In this document: piece after piece, positions 19,677-29,957 of the stretch
How the letters are laid out: each line of letters begins with the position of its first letter
Position numbering within the stretch: position 1 is the stretch's first letter
NCBI RefSeq assembly: GCF_014192095.1
Contig: NZ_JACHXN010000005.1
Coordinates: 107,944-171,943 of the forward strand
Direction of reading: 5' to 3'
Length of the DNA: 64,000 nt
DNA from: Phyllobacterium trifolii
Lineage (GTDB): Bacteria; Pseudomonadota; Alphaproteobacteria; Rhizobiales; Rhizobiaceae
Made by a program: the position numbers and the translations under genes
Notes under the pieces: generated by a model
Database searches by the model: none
What the model saw: the letters and a program-made list of their open reading frames with translations, nothing else
What the model was told of the DNA's origin: nothing

Positions 19677-19745
19677 GGAATCACCCTTTTGCCCAAGTTC
19701 CACGAATTGGCCAATGCGGGCAAGTGGGGACTGGATGTTTCCCCT

Positions 19746-20327
19746 CTATACTGTGAGCAGACGGATAATCTTGCGAATTTCACCTCGGGTGACGTCAAAA
19801 GTATGGCGCGTGTCGATGATGAAATCGGCGCGGGCGCGCTTTTCCGCATCCGGAGTCTGGCGTGCCAGAATGGCGTCCAGCTTGTCTGATGTCATGCCGG
19901 GACGTTCGAGAACGCGCTTTCGTTGCACTTCTTCAGGCGCGGTAACGACGAGTATCTTGTCAACCCGGTCTTCAGCCCCCGTTTCAAAGAGCAAAGGAAT
20001 ATCGACGACAACCAGTTTCGCACCGCTGGCGCGCGCACCATCTCGAAATCTGTTTTCCTCGGCCCGAACCAGCGGATGGACAATCGCCTCAAGCTTTTTC
20101 AGGGCCACGGGATTTCCCATGACTGCGGCGGAAAGTTTCGTGCGATCCACCTTGCCGTCTTCGGTCGTTCCAGGGAACGCCTCTTCGATCAATGGAGCGG
20201 CCGCACCAGAATAAAGCCGATGCACAGTCTCATCTGCCGAGTAAACCGGTATGCCTTCGTCAATGAACATCTGAGCGGATGTTGACTTGCCCATGCCGAT
20301 GGAACCCGTCAGGCCAAGCACGATCAT
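19746..20327 (-). CDS. coaE: dephospho-CoA kinase
   Basis: Last step of coenzyme A synthesis. It has 193 residues, and the P-loop GSIGMGKS is at 8-15. The LID-type segment [14 protein letters not shown] is characteristic. The frame is open 30 codons further, but ATG 20327 overlaps the aroE stop (ATGA) and gives the expected length. Confidence 0.95.
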   Translation of the reverse strand: MIVLGLTGSIGMGKSTSAQMFIDEGIPVYSADETVHRLYSGAAAPLIEEAFPGTTEDGKVDRTKLSAAVMGNPVALKKLEAIVHPLVRAEENRFRDGARASGAKLVVVDIPLLFETGAEDRVDKILVVTAPEEVQRKRVLERPGMTSDKLDAILARQTPDAEKRARADFIIDTRHTFDVTRGEIRKIIRLLTV

Positions 20328-21181
20328 GTGGGCTTCCCACCGTGGGTCGGTCTGTCCATATCGGCAAGAATGAGTGCTCGCAGTTCCGGCGTGACTTCCG
20401 GTGTGGCACCAAACCAATGTTTGAAACCGGGAACAGCCTGGTGCAACAACATGCCAAGTCCGTCCACCGTTCTCAGCCCATGCGCCCGCGCGGCCTTCAG
20501 CAGCGGTGTTTCCAGCGGAACATAGACAATGTCGGTCAACAAGGCATTTGCATTTGCGGACGACAGATCAAAGGTCAGATCATCCTTGCCTTCCATGCCC
20601 AGTGACGTCGTGTTGACAATGAATGTGGCGTCTTGCAGCAACTCGGGAATTGCCCGCCATCCGTGCGCGCTAATGCCGTGCCCAAAGCGATCCGCAAGTG
20701 CCTGCGCTCGGTCCACCGTGCGATTGACTATGCGGATCTCATTAAATCCTCGCTGCTTCAGCGCATAAACGACTGCACGACTGGCACCGCCTGCGCCGAG
20801 AACTAGCGCTTTGTCGCCATTGTCCCAGCCTGGGCCAAGCGCATCCAGATTGGCGAGGAAACCGTAGGCATCGGTATTACCACCCCACAACTCCCCATCC
20901 TCAAACCATAGCGTGTTGACGGCGCCTATATCTTCAGCGGCACTGTCGCGCTTTTTGCACAAGGCAAATGCCATCTCCTTGTGCGGTATTGTAACGTTGC
21001 CGCCGGTGTAACCATTGTTCTGCAGGCTCTGGACAAAATCAGTAAAGCCTTCCGGCGCAATCTCGATGGCCTGATACGAGCCTTCCAGGCCATACTTCTT
21101 TAGCCAATAGCCGTGGATCAACGGCGAACGCGAGTGGCGAATAGGGAATCCCGTAACAAACGCCTTTGGATGATCAGCCAT
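20324..21181 (-). CDS. aroE: shikimate dehydrogenase
   Basis: NADP-dependent reduction of 3-dehydroshikimate. It has 285 residues. Catalytic Lys68 (NVTIPHKE) and Asp103 (GNTDAYG) are present, as is the nucleotide-binding loop GAGGASRA at about 128-135. It overlaps maf by 8 bp upstream and coaE by 4 bp downstream. Confidence 0.96.
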   Translation of the reverse strand: MADHPKAFVTGFPIRHSRSPLIHGYWLKKYGLEGSYQAIEIAPEGFTDFVQSLQNNGYTGGNVTIPHKEMAFALCKKRDSAAEDIGAVNTLWFEDGELWGGNTDAYGFLANLDALGPGWDNGDKALVLGAGGASRAVVYALKQRGFNEIRIVNRTVDRAQALADRFGHGISAHGWRAIPELLQDATFIVNTTSLGMEGKDDLTFDLSSANANALLTDIVYVPLETPLLKAARAHGLRTVDGLGMLLHQAVPGFKHWFGATPEVTPELRALILADMDRPTHGGKPT

Positions 21182-21767
21182 CTATCGCGCCCTCACGGCG
21201 TAACTCGGCGAGCAATGGCAAAAGCGGTAAACCCACTATGGTGAAATAGTCGCCATCGACCTTTTCGAACAGCTGAACGCCCTCGCCCTCGAATTGATAA
21301 ACGCCAACACTTTGCAAAGCGATAGTTCCAGCGCGCGACAGGTATTTGCCAATGAAACCCGGATCGAGATCGCGCAAAGTCATGCGTGCGACCGACACGT
21401 GGCGCCACAATGTCTGACCATCCTTGGCGAGAACGACCGCGCTGTTGAGGTGATGCGTTTTTCCAGACAGTTTCAGCAATTGCCGGCGAGCCGCTTCCAT
21501 GTCTTCCGCCTTGTGCAGTATCTCATCGCCCAGGGAAAGGGTCTGATCGGAACCGATCACTAGTGCGGAAGGGTTGCGTTCACTGACGTCAAGAGCTTTT
21601 GCCTCCGCCAGAATCTGCGCGACATCTTCTGGCGTTGCGCCGCTATCATATAAGGGCGCTTCCACGGCTCGTTCATCGATGTCAGCCGACTGAACGGTGA
21701 AAGCAATACCAGCGTTTTTCAACAATGTGGCACGGAACGGGCTTTTGGAGGCGAGAATGATATCCAT
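21174..21767 (-). CDS. maf: Maf-like nucleotide pyrophosphatase
   Basis: House-cleaning pyrophosphatase acting on modified or canonical nucleoside triphosphates. It has 197 residues with the start motif ILASKSPFR, the central GSDQTL and the C-terminal [15 protein letters not shown] 21767 is chosen for the family start and GGGAGAA upstream, though the frame is open to 21863. It is part of the PPSR-maf-aroE-coaE-dnaQ run conserved beside alphaproteobacterial origins. Confidence 0.93.
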   Translation of the reverse strand: MDIILASKSPFRATLLKNAGIAFTVQSADIDERAVEAPLYDSGATPEDVAQILAEAKALDVSERNPSALVIGSDQTLSLGDEILHKAEDMEAARRQLLKLSGKTHHLNSAVVLAKDGQTLWRHVSVARMTLRDLDPGFIGKYLSRAGTIALQSVGVYQFEGEGVQLFEKVDGDYFTIVGLPLLPLLAELRREGAIDG

Positions 21768-21795
21768 GTTTGGTTCTCCCTTGACCAGCGATGCG

Positions 21796-22617
21796 TTACC
21801 GCCCCTGCGAACGCAGGGCAAGAACTGCCGCCGCAGTTTCTTCGATTGAACGGCGAGAAACATCGATCATCGGCCAGTTATGCCGATGGCAAATCTGCCG
21901 TGCATAGGTCAGTTCTTCTATAATATTGGCGCGATCGAGGTAATGATCCGCGTCGAAGCTGAGTGCCGCGCCCAGAACACGGTGCTGACGTACCTGTGAA
22001 ATACGTTCCGCTGAAGCGACCAACCCGACAATCAGGGGCCGTTCGGATTTCACAAGAACGTCTGGTATAGGCACCCCGATAACGATGGGAACATTGATCG
22101 TCTTGATGCCGCGATTGGCGAGGTAGATGCTGGTTGGCGTTTTCGACGTGCGCGAAATGCCGATCAGAATGACATCCGCTTCCTCGATATCCGGTGGGAG
22201 CTGGCCATCGTCATGCTCCATTGTGAAATTGAGCGCGTCAATCCGCTGGAAGTATTCTGCATTGAGAACGTGCTGGGCGCCGACGCGCCGCCCCGCCGGA
22301 GCACCCAGATAGGATTGGAACAGCGTCAGGACCGGCTCGAGAACGGAGACACAGGGAACGCCGATTGCCGCGCAAGTGTCGTCGATCATGGCGGCGAGGC
22401 GCTGATCGACGATCGTGTAAAGGACAATACCCGGCTCGGCATCTATGCCTTCCAGCACTCTTTTGATCTGCTTTTCGGTCCTTATCAGTGGATAGACATG
22501 CTCAATCGCCCGTGCATGGGCATATTGTGCCGCGGCGGCACGACCGGCTGCGATGAGAGTCTCTCCCGTCGCATCAGAGATCATGTGAAGATGAAAGTAG
22601 TTTATCGGTTTCGTCAC
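21796..22617 (-). CDS. pyruvate, phosphate dikinase regulatory protein (PPSR/DUF299)
   Basis: Bifunctional serine/threonine kinase and phosphorylase family that switches pyruvate phosphate dikinase (or PEP synthase) off and on with ADP. It has 273 residues from GTG 22617, giving the family start [20 protein letters not shown]; the frame is open to 22671. The P-loop-like GISRTSKTP is near residue 150. No ppdK gene is in the window. It is the leftward gene next to the proposed oriC, equivalent to the first gene after the Caulobacter origin. Confidence 0.9.
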   Translation of the reverse strand: MTKPINYFHLHMISDATGETLIAAGRAAAAQYAHARAIEHVYPLIRTEKQIKRVLEGIDAEPGIVLYTIVDQRLAAMIDDTCAAIGVPCVSVLEPVLTLFQSYLGAPAGRRVGAQHVLNAEYFQRIDALNFTMEHDDGQLPPDIEEADVILIGISRTSKTPTSIYLANRGIKTINVPIVIGVPIPDVLVKSERPLIVGLVASAERISQVRQHRVLGAALSFDADHYLDRANIIEELTYARQICHRHNWPMIDVSRRSIEETAAAVLALRSQGR

Positions 22618-23026
22618 AGAAAATTCCACGTCTTGTTGATGACTGGGGACAAAGTGCCAGCGCGTCCACAACTGATGGCAGCCATGTGAATTGTTGGCAA
22701 GTCATCCACAGCGAGCCTGACTGTGGGAACTCTTTCCGATCGTTTTACAATTCTGTGGACTATTGCGACTTTTCGCCTGTTTTCCCATGGTTTTCACAGG
22801 ATTATCCACAATTGATGCTAAGTTAAATAATTGATATTATTGATTTATATCGATTTTTACCACTACCCTTGGAAACGTTGCTGCAGTTATTCTGGATTGA
22901 ACCCGGAATTGTTCGTTGTGGGAAAATTCTGGCAATGTGGTAATTCCCATTACAAACAGACTCTAAGAATCAGAAAATCCAATTAGATCTAAATTTCTTT
23001 TTTGTAAGACAGACTGGGAGTGACCA
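22618..23026. other. oriC: predicted chromosomal replication origin (oriC)
   Basis: This 409 bp gap between PPSR and hemE has the gene context of the mapped Caulobacter origin. A perfect DnaA box TTATCCACA is at 22802-22810. A box with one mismatch, TCATCCACA, is at 22702. Weaker copies are at 22662 (GCGTCCACA), 22754 (TGTGGACTA), 22790 (GTTTTCACA), 22722 (TGTGGGAAC) and 22917 (TGTGGGAAA). Right after the perfect box, 22811-22860 is almost all A and T and is the best candidate for the unwinding element. One GANTC methylation site lies at 22967. No ORF is supported. Promoters for both flanking genes must also be here. Confidence 0.82.
22802..22810 (+). promoter_or_regulatory. perfect DnaA box in oriC
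   Basis: TTATCCACA, identical to the strong consensus. It sits 3 bases after a second degenerate box (22790-22798) and directly beside the AT-rich stretch. Confidence 0.85.
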
Positions 23027-24061
23027 ATGATGGTTCGCAAAGTGATGAAAGTCCTTGGAGGCGAGACTGTCTTTCCTCCACCAATCTGGATGATGCGCCA
23101 AGCGGGGCGCTATCTTCCCGAATATCGAGAAGTGCGAAAGAACGCTGGCAGCTTTCTCGACCTGTGCTATTCGCCGGACCTGGCTGTCGAAGTGACCATG
23201 CAGCCTATCCGCCGTTTTGGTTTTGATGCGGCAATCCTGTTTTCTGATATTCTGGTTGTCCCGCACGCGCTCGGGCGCGATCTTCGCTTTGAGGAAGGAC
23301 GGGGCCCACTGATGACCCCGATCGACAAGGATGGGATATTCTGGCTGGAATCGAAAGGTGCTGCTGATCGCCTGGAGCCGGTCTACGAGACCGTGCGGCT
23401 GCTACGGCAGCAACTCCCTACCGAGACAACCTTGCTTGGCTTCTGTGGGGCGCCCTGGACGGTGGCGACCTATATGATTGCCGGGCATGGCACACCGGAT
23501 CAGGCTCCTGCCCGGCTTTTTGCCTATCGCAACCCGGAAGCATTTCAAAAGCTACTGGTCGAGCTCGCTGATGTGTCCGCTGAATACCTCATCCGTCAGA
23601 TAGATGCGGGTGCCGATGCGGTGCAGATTTTCGATTCCTGGTCTGGCGTTCTCGATGAAGCGTGCTTCGAGCAGTTTTGCGTGGCGCCGGTTGCGGCAAT
23701 CGTTAAAAAGGTTCGCGAAGTCCATCCGGATGTTCCGATTATCGGGTTCCCCAAGGGCGCGGGTGCGCTTTATGTGAATTATCGGGAGCGTACCGGTGTC
23801 ACCGCACTCGGACTGGATTGGTCAGTGCCGCTTTCCATGGCCTCTTCATTGCAGGGTGGTGGCGCAGTTCAGGGCAATCTCGATCCCTTGCGGGTCGTTG
23901 CTGGTGGTCGGGCTCTGGACGATGGCATCGATGCTATTCTGGATGCGTTGGGTCAGGGACCACTGATCTTCAATCTGGGTCATGGCATTACACCGGATGC
24001 GCCGGTGTCCCATGTTGAGCAGATGGTGAACCGCGTACGTCAGGCCACCATCCGGACCTGA
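23027..24061 (+). CDS. hemE: uroporphyrinogen decarboxylase
   Basis: Heme pathway enzyme that decarboxylates uroporphyrinogen III to coproporphyrinogen III. It has 344 residues. Signature 1 [17 protein letters not shown] lies near the N-terminus with its Arg pair, and [13 protein letters not shown] near residue 140. GGGAG precedes the tandem ATGs 23027/23030. It is the first rightward gene from the origin and is followed closely by hemJ. Confidence 0.96.
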   Translation: MMVRKVMKVLGGETVFPPPIWMMRQAGRYLPEYREVRKNAGSFLDLCYSPDLAVEVTMQPIRRFGFDAAILFSDILVVPHALGRDLRFEEGRGPLMTPIDKDGIFWLESKGAADRLEPVYETVRLLRQQLPTETTLLGFCGAPWTVATYMIAGHGTPDQAPARLFAYRNPEAFQKLLVELADVSAEYLIRQIDAGADAVQIFDSWSGVLDEACFEQFCVAPVAAIVKKVREVHPDVPIIGFPKGAGALYVNYRERTGVTALGLDWSVPLSMASSLQGGGAVQGNLDPLRVVAGGRALDDGIDAILDALGQGPLIFNLGHGITPDAPVSHVEQMVNRVRQATIRT

Positions 24062-24083
24062 TTCTCAAGGGTAGGCAAGCAGC

Positions 24084-24623
24084 ATGAGCGATATCAAATT
24101 GATCAATACGGAATCGAAGAAAATTCCAGTTCTGCCGCGGCTGATCGCGGCGGCTGTGGCGCTTTGTGTCATCACGCTGGTTTTCCTATATCCCAGCGGC
24201 GCCTATCTATGGGTTAAAGCGATCCATGTCATAGCCGTTATCTCGTGGATGGCTGGCATGCTCTATTTGCCGCGATTGTTTGTTTATCACTGCGCTGCCG
24301 AACCGGGTTCAGTTCAATCCGAAACCTTCAAGGTGATGGAAAATCGCCTGTTAAAGGCGATCATCGATCCCGCCATGGGTGTGACCTGGCTCGCGGGGCT
24401 GTGGCTTGCCTGGCAATCGGCCGCTTACATGGATGGCTGGTTTCACGTCAAGTTTCTATCTGTTCTCATTCTTTCGGGCGTACATGGTTATTTTTCCAAG
24501 GCGGTACGGCTATTTGCAGAGGATCGAAACGTGAAGACGGTTCGCTTCTGGCGTATGATGAATGAGGTACCGACCGTGCTGATGGTCATTATTGTGATCA
24601 TGGTCATCATAAAGCCATTTTGA
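24084..24623 (+). CDS. hemJ: protoporphyrinogen IX oxidase HemJ (TIGR00701)
   Basis: Heme-containing membrane enzyme that oxidises protoporphyrinogen IX, replacing HemG/HemY. It has 179 residues with about five membrane helices. The conserved His in WVKAIHVIAVISWMAGM, AYMDGWFHVKF and the Pro-rich NEVPTVLM are typical. It lies 22 bp after hemE, so two heme enzymes are probably one transcript. About 20 N-terminal residues precede the first helix. Confidence 0.9.
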   Translation: MSDIKLINTESKKIPVLPRLIAAAVALCVITLVFLYPSGAYLWVKAIHVIAVISWMAGMLYLPRLFVYHCAAEPGSVQSETFKVMENRLLKAIIDPAMGVTWLAGLWLAWQSAAYMDGWFHVKFLSVLILSGVHGYFSKAVRLFAEDRNVKTVRFWRMMNEVPTVLMVIIVIMVIIKPF

Positions 24624-24820
24624 TCGATAATAAAAATTTTAGTCAGTGATCAATACCACTGATGAAATCTCTTGCCCTTATGGCCATGATTGGCTAGACA
24701 AGGGCCTCCTCTCCGGAAATACCGCCACAGCAATCTTCGGCCATTTTTAGTGGCACTGCATTCAGGCATCGTCATTTCCCTTTCCCATTTCACACCAATA
24801 GAATTAAGAGTTCCGCACAC

Positions 24821-26086
24821 ATGCAGGAAATGAAACTACAAGAACTCAAGAACAAGACCGCGGTTGACCTTCTCGCCTTTGCCGAATCGCTTGAGGTTGA
24901 AAACGCCAGCGTCATGCGCAAACAGGAATTGATGTTTGCGATCTTGAAAAAATTAGCCTCGCAGGAGGTAGAAATCATCGGCGAAGGCGTGGTCGAGATT
25001 TTGCAGGATGGCTTCGGCTTCATGCGCTCTGCCAATGCCAATTATCTTCCGGGCCCCGATGACATCTATATTTCACCGTCGCAGATCCGGCGTTTTTCGC
25101 TGAAGACAGGCGATACAGTGGAAGGGCCTATCCGCGGGCCGAAGGAAGGTGAGCGCTATTTCGCCCTTCTCAAGGTTAATACCATCAACTTCGAAGATCC
25201 GGAAAAAATCCGCCACAAGATCCATTTTGACAATCTGACGCCGCTTTATCCAAATGAACGCTTCAAGATGGAACTGGAGAATCCTACCACCAAGGATCTT
25301 TCCGCTCGCGTCATCGATCTGGTCGCGCCACTTGGCAAAGGCCAGCGCGGACTGATTGTTGCCCCGCCCCGCACGGGTAAAACCGTACTCTTGCAGAATA
25401 TTGCGCATTCGATCACTGCCAATCATCCGGAATGCTATCTTATCGTCCTTCTGATCGACGAACGTCCGGAAGAAGTGACCGACATGCAGCGCTCGGTGAA
25501 GGGCGAAGTCGTGTCGTCTACTTTCGATGAGCCCGCGTCACGCCACGTACAGGTCGCGGAGATGGTTATCGAGAAGGCAAAGCGTCTTGTCGAACACGGC
25601 CGCGATGTTGTTATTCTGCTCGATTCCATTACCCGGCTTGGCCGCGCCTACAATACCGTGGTGCCGTCATCCGGTAAGGTATTGACCGGTGGTGTCGATG
25701 CCAATGCCCTGCAGAGGCCGAAGCGTTTCTTTGGTGCCGCGCGTAATATCGAAGAAGGCGGTTCGCTGACAATTATCGCGACAGCGCTGATCGATACGGG
25801 CAGCCGTATGGATGAAGTCATCTTCGAAGAGTTCAAGGGTACTGGCAACTCCGAAATCGTGCTCGACCGCAAGGTCGCCGACAAGCGCATCTTCCCGTCC
25901 ATGGATATTCTGAAATCCGGTACGCGTAAGGAAGACCTTCTCGTGCCGCGTCAGGATTTGCAGAAGATTTTCGTTCTGCGCCGTATTCTCGCTCCCATGG
26001 GCACGACAGATGCAATCGAGTTCCTTATCGACAAGCTCAAGCAGACCAAGACCAACGGTGAATTCTTCGATTCGATGAATACGTAA
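24821..26086 (+). CDS. rho: transcription termination factor Rho
   Basis: Hexameric RNA helicase, 421 residues. The N-terminal RNA-binding fold contains DGFGFMRS, and Walker A APPRTGKT is at 181-188. Walker B ([16 protein letters not shown]), the Q-loop and the R-loop are intact. About 200 bp upstream has no gene and may be a leader, as rho is often autoregulated; no structure there is strong enough to call. It ends 3 bp from the convergent thioredoxin-domain gene. Confidence 0.97.
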   Translation: MQEMKLQELKNKTAVDLLAFAESLEVENASVMRKQELMFAILKKLASQEVEIIGEGVVEILQDGFGFMRSANANYLPGPDDIYISPSQIRRFSLKTGDTVEGPIRGPKEGERYFALLKVNTINFEDPEKIRHKIHFDNLTPLYPNERFKMELENPTTKDLSARVIDLVAPLGKGQRGLIVAPPRTGKTVLLQNIAHSITANHPECYLIVLLIDERPEEVTDMQRSVKGEVVSSTFDEPASRHVQVAEMVIEKAKRLVEHGRDVVILLDSITRLGRAYNTVVPSSGKVLTGGVDANALQRPKRFFGAARNIEEGGSLTIIATALIDTGSRMDEVIFEEFKGTGNSEIVLDRKVADKRIFPSMDILKSGTRKEDLLVPRQDLQKIFVLRRILAPMGTTDAIEFLIDKLKQTKTNGEFFDSMNT

Positions 26087-26089
26087 TGT

Positions 26090-28096
26090 TTAAGGATTTG
26101 GCCGAAGCAGTGCTTGAAGCTCTTCGGTTGTCTCCACTGGTGCAAGACAGACGAACCCGCGGCACAAATAGGCTGCGGGTTTGTTTATTGTGACCTCGCC
26201 GGCGCCAGGAACGAGTTCCATCTTTTCGCCTTTGCGAAACTCAATCCATATATCGCTACGGCGTGGGTCAGGTGTGTGAGCCGCCAGTTTCATAAGGGGA
26301 TGGTCTAACTCCGGCGCAACGATAACCAGTTTCAACGGCTCAAGAAGAAGGCTGGCGCTGTTGAAAACCCCAGCCTGTCCGTAACGCTGTTGGATCACCC
26401 GGCCCAGCGCATTCTCAGCTATACGTTCCGCATTCTGCCGAAGTTCCTCATCTCCCGCGACCGTCGCCAGCCGCGTCATCGCTTCGATGACCTGGCTGGT
26501 GGCGCTGGGTATTGCCTCATCCTGATCGCCGCGCACGCGAATGATGACATTCGCGCTGTCAGAAGCGCTAAGCGCATAATTACCGTCTTCGGTCTTGTGC
26601 CATTTGTCCAGCATTGTCAGCCAATGCTGCGCATCCTTGATATATGGCTTTTCCTGCGTCGCCTCATAGAGCGATAGAGCCGCGTTGATCATCGAAGCAT
26701 AGTCTGATGATAGCCCTGGAAACAGTTTCGATTCACCGAGGACCGAATGCGGAAGCCGCCCATCCACAGTCGATTCGGATATGGAACGATAAGCTGTAGC
26801 GCCTAGTTGCAACCAATCCGGCCGATCGAATGCGCGTGCAGCCTCTGCGAGCGCGCGGATCATCAGACCGTTCCAATCGGTCAGTGCTTTATCATCCCGT
26901 CCGGGGCGAACACGGTTCTCCCGTATGGAAAAGAGCATCTGCCTTGCGCCGGCCAGTTGTCGTTCAACGTCGGCATCGAGACTGTCGAGAGCGTGGAGGC
27001 GATTGAGGATCGTCTTTTCCTCCCAGTTCCCCTCCTCGTGCACATCATAGACTTGGCGGAAAGTCTGGAATTCTGGTTCATCAGGGATTTGGGCAGCCTC
27101 CCAGACGTAGAAGCGACCCTCCTCCCCTTCGCTGTCAGCGTCAAGACTGGAAGCAAAGCGTCCGTCGATAAGCATTTCACGTCGCAGCCACCCGACCGTC
27201 TCTTCGATTCGGGTACGGAACAATTCATCTTGGGTCTGGGCATATGCGTATGTGGCGTGGCGGATGAGCTGCGCATTGTCGTAGAGCATCTTTTCGAAGT
27301 GCGGCACCAGCCAATCGTCATCGACCGAATAGCGCGATAATCCGCCGCCTAGATGATCGTAAATCCCGCCCTGAAGCATTGTTTTCAGGCAGGTTAGAAA
27401 AGCGTCTCGATGAGCTATCTCGCCATTTCGGAGCCAGGATAGCCACAGCGTGTCCATGAAAGGAGCATTTGGAAACTTGGGGGCACCAGATAGGCCTCCC
27501 TTAGCTAGGTCGATCATGCTGTAAACATCTGCGGCGAACTGATCGAACAGATTTTTATTTATTGCCGTAGAATCAGCTTGGGCATTAAGCCGCCCGCTCA
27601 CGTGCTTGGTAATCAGACGGACATTTTGCTCGACGCGCGTCCGATCCTGAAGCCAGGCTGAGCTGATCGAACGTAGCACATCAAGGAAGCCCGGCCTGCC
27701 ATACTTGGAGTGCTTGGGAAAATATGTCCCGCCCCAGAAGGGCTCCGCCCCCGGCGTGAGGAACATGGTCAGCGGCCACCCGCCTTGTTGGCCCATTGCA
27801 CCGAGAGCGGCCATATAGATCTGATCGATGTCAGGCCGTTCTTCGCGATCCACTTTCACATTGATGTAGAGATCGTTCATCAGCGCTGCGACTTCACCGT
27901 CTTCGAAACACTCATGCGCCATGACATGGCACCAATGGCAGGCGGCGTAGCCAACGGATAATAGAATGGGCTTGCCGGCTTCTCGAGCCTCGTCCAATGC
28001 GAGCTTGCCCCATGGCCGCCAGTGGACAGGGTTTGTCGCATGCTGGCGCAGATAGGGGCTGGATTCGTGGCCGAGCAGATTGGCTTTATCAAACAT
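26090..28096 (-). CDS. thioredoxin-domain protein, YyaL/SSP411 (DUF255) family
   Basis: Large soluble protein of 668 residues. The N-terminal thioredoxin-like DUF255 domain (about 1-165) has Cys53-His-Trp-Cys56 in SVGYAACHWCHVMAHECF. A long alpha/alpha-barrel region follows, similar to N-acylglucosamine 2-epimerase-like folds (YDHLGGGLSRYSVDD, HFEKMLYDNAQL). The family is widespread and its function is not settled. The frame is open to 28402, but ATG 28096 gives the family start. It is divergent from mnmE with 73 bp between. Confidence 0.9.
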   Translation of the reverse strand: MFDKANLLGHESSPYLRQHATNPVHWRPWGKLALDEAREAGKPILLSVGYAACHWCHVMAHECFEDGEVAALMNDLYINVKVDREERPDIDQIYMAALGAMGQQGGWPLTMFLTPGAEPFWGGTYFPKHSKYGRPGFLDVLRSISSAWLQDRTRVEQNVRLITKHVSGRLNAQADSTAINKNLFDQFAADVYSMIDLAKGGLSGAPKFPNAPFMDTLWLSWLRNGEIAHRDAFLTCLKTMLQGGIYDHLGGGLSRYSVDDDWLVPHFEKMLYDNAQLIRHATYAYAQTQDELFRTRIEETVGWLRREMLIDGRFASSLDADSEGEEGRFYVWEAAQIPDEPEFQTFRQVYDVHEEGNWEEKTILNRLHALDSLDADVERQLAGARQMLFSIRENRVRPGRDDKALTDWNGLMIRALAEAARAFDRPDWLQLGATAYRSISESTVDGRLPHSVLGESKLFPGLSSDYASMINAALSLYEATQEKPYIKDAQHWLTMLDKWHKTEDGNYALSASDSANVIIRVRGDQDEAIPSATSQVIEAMTRLATVAGDEELRQNAERIAENALGRVIQQRYGQAGVFNSASLLLEPLKLVIVAPELDHPLMKLAAHTPDPRRSDIWIEFRKGEKMELVPGAGEVTINKPAAYLCRGFVCLAPVETTEELQALLRPNP

Positions 28097-28169
28097 CGAA
28101 ACTGCAACACCCTTTTCGAATGAAACGCGACAGTCTATCAAGGCCCAGTGTAGGCGTGGATTGAATGAA

Positions 28170-29504
28170 ATGAAACAGAACCATGTTTTTGGCGATACGA
28201 TTTTCGCCCTCTCCAGCGGCAGGCTTCCGTCCGGCGTGGCTGTTATACGCATCTCCGGACCGCAGACTCGATTCGTTATCGAAACAATATCCGGCGGCCT
28301 TCCCGACCCGAGGATTGCTGCCTTGCGATCCTTCAGGGATTCAGAGAACAGTCCCATCGATCGTGGACTGGCACTGTTCTTTCCTGCGCCGGCCAGCTTC
28401 ACTGGCGAAGATTGCGCTGAGCTTCATCTTCATGGCGGCAAGGCTGTTGTGGATGCTATGATTAATGCCTTGTATAAATTTGAAGGTTGCCGGTTGGCGG
28501 AGGCGGGAGAGTTTACCCGCCGAGCTTTTGCCAATGGCAAATTCGACCTGACGGTGGCTGAGGGCCTCGCCGACTTGATAGCGGCGGAGACCGATGGCCA
28601 ACGGAGGCTTGCGCTCCAGATCTCTTCTGGAGCTCAAGCAACTCTCTATGCTTCCTGGCGCACTGAACTGATACGTGCGCGCGCTTTGATCGAAGCTGAG
28701 CTCGATTTTGCTGATGAATCGGACGTCCCAGGATCCGTCTCCGATCAGGTCTGGCGGTTGATGCGCGATTTGGCCGACCGCATTGGCAAGCATGTTGCAG
28801 ACGCGAAACGTGGTGCGATGGTCCGCGACGGTTTTCGCGTGGTTATCGTCGGCGCACCGAATGCGGGCAAATCCAGCCTTCTTAATGCTCTGGCGGGTCG
28901 TGACGTTGCCATTGTATCTGACGAGCCGGGTACAACGCGGGACCTGATCGAGATAAAACTCGATCTGAACGGCCTTCCAGTGCTGGTTATCGATACGGCT
29001 GGCTTGCGCGAAACCGAGGGAAAGGTCGAGAGAATTGGGATCGACCGCGCTCGAGAACAGGCGTCCGCAGCGGATTTGATAATTACATTAACCGATCTAT
29101 CGAACCCGGTTGCGCCTACGCTGGACGATGTTGCAGATAGCGTAACACTCCGTCTTGGCACGAAATCTGATCTCGCGCCGCCTTCGGCGGCTGCCAAATA
29201 TGATCTGGTTATCTCCACCCGAACCGGAGAAGGACTGGATGATTTGTTGGAGGCGCTCACCAACCGGGCAGCTCTTGCTGCGGGTAATCTCTCTGACCCA
29301 TTGCCCACACGTCGCCGGCACATGGAACTTCTGACGGAAACCATCCGGGAGGTCACGGCTGCGGTTTACGACGAAGCGGCGCCTCTGGAAGTTCGGGCCG
29401 AATACTTGCGTCGCGCCTCGCATTCGTTGGGCAGGATAACCGGGGATGTGGACGTCGAAGATATACTGGATGTTGTCTTTTCGCAGTTCTGCATTGGAAA
29501 ATGA
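28170..29504 (+). CDS. mnmE: tRNA modification GTPase MnmE
   Basis: GTPase that with MnmG installs the cmnm5 modification on U34 of certain tRNAs. It has 444 residues. The N-terminal tetrahydrofolate-binding domain has HGG and the GEFTRRAFANGK motif, the inserted G domain has G1 GAPNAGKS at 228-235 and DTAGLRETE, and the C-terminus is CIGK with the essential Cys. The frame is open to 28080, but ATG 28170 matches the family. A parS-like site overlaps its stop codon. Confidence 0.96.
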   Translation: MKQNHVFGDTIFALSSGRLPSGVAVIRISGPQTRFVIETISGGLPDPRIAALRSFRDSENSPIDRGLALFFPAPASFTGEDCAELHLHGGKAVVDAMINALYKFEGCRLAEAGEFTRRAFANGKFDLTVAEGLADLIAAETDGQRRLALQISSGAQATLYASWRTELIRARALIEAELDFADESDVPGSVSDQVWRLMRDLADRIGKHVADAKRGAMVRDGFRVVIVGAPNAGKSSLLNALAGRDVAIVSDEPGTTRDLIEIKLDLNGLPVLVIDTAGLRETEGKVERIGIDRAREQASAADLIITLTDLSNPVAPTLDDVADSVTLRLGTKSDLAPPSAAAKYDLVISTRTGEGLDDLLEALTNRAALAAGNLSDPLPTRRRHMELLTETIREVTAAVYDEAAPLEVRAEYLRRASHSLGRITGDVDVEDILDVVFSQFCIGK

Positions 29505-29517
29505 TTCACGTGAAACA
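29502..29517. other. parS-like centromere site 2
   Basis: TGATTCACGTGAAACA, one mismatch (third base) to consensus. It starts in the mnmE stop codon, about 6.5 kb right of oriC. Confidence 0.75.
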
Positions 29518-29706
29518 CGCCCGGCGTGGATAAGGTCTCCGGTGCGTTAAGGCGTCGGCAACGCTTGCAAAACCCTGACCTCCACGTTAGTGCCAGCGTT
29601 GGTAGACGATTCCGCGGACTGAATCCCGGCGTTTATCGCCGCAGCCACCCATTTCCCTCATGCTTGTCGAACCACACGCACAGCGGCATGGAATCCCGAC
29701 GTCTCT

Positions 29707-29889
29707 GTCATCCTCGGGCTTGACCCGAGGACCCACGGCCAGGAAGTGTTGAGGTATAGCGTTGCCACAACGCATTTCAGTGAAGCACTGTCCTCGATCG
29801 TAGATGCCCGCGGTGGCTGGATTTCGCCGAAATCGTGGATAAGTTTTCGCTCCTTGGCCGTGGGTCCTCGGGTCAAGCCCGAGGATGAC
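29707..29889. repeat. inverted-repeat element (palindromic, MITE-like) between mnmE and mnmG
   Basis: Arms at 29707-29741 and 29855-29889 are perfect 35 bp inverted copies, beginning GTCATCCTCGGGCTTGACCC. Each arm itself contains a CCTCGGG/CCCGAGG hairpin. The 113 bp between the arms shows no ORF. Sequences like this arm are, from memory, common intergenic repeats in alphaproteobacterial genomes. No transposase and no clear target duplication are visible. Confidence 0.75.
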
Positions 29890-29957
29890 GGAGAGGGAAG
29901 AGCTCTTTCCAAACAATAATCGTGGCCGTTTATCCACGCTCTCCAAACCTGAGCTAT

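Noticed and set aside
24444-24459. GTTTCACGTCAAG in hemJ as a parS relative
   Set aside because: The central palindrome is broken (CACGTC) and the right half does not match.
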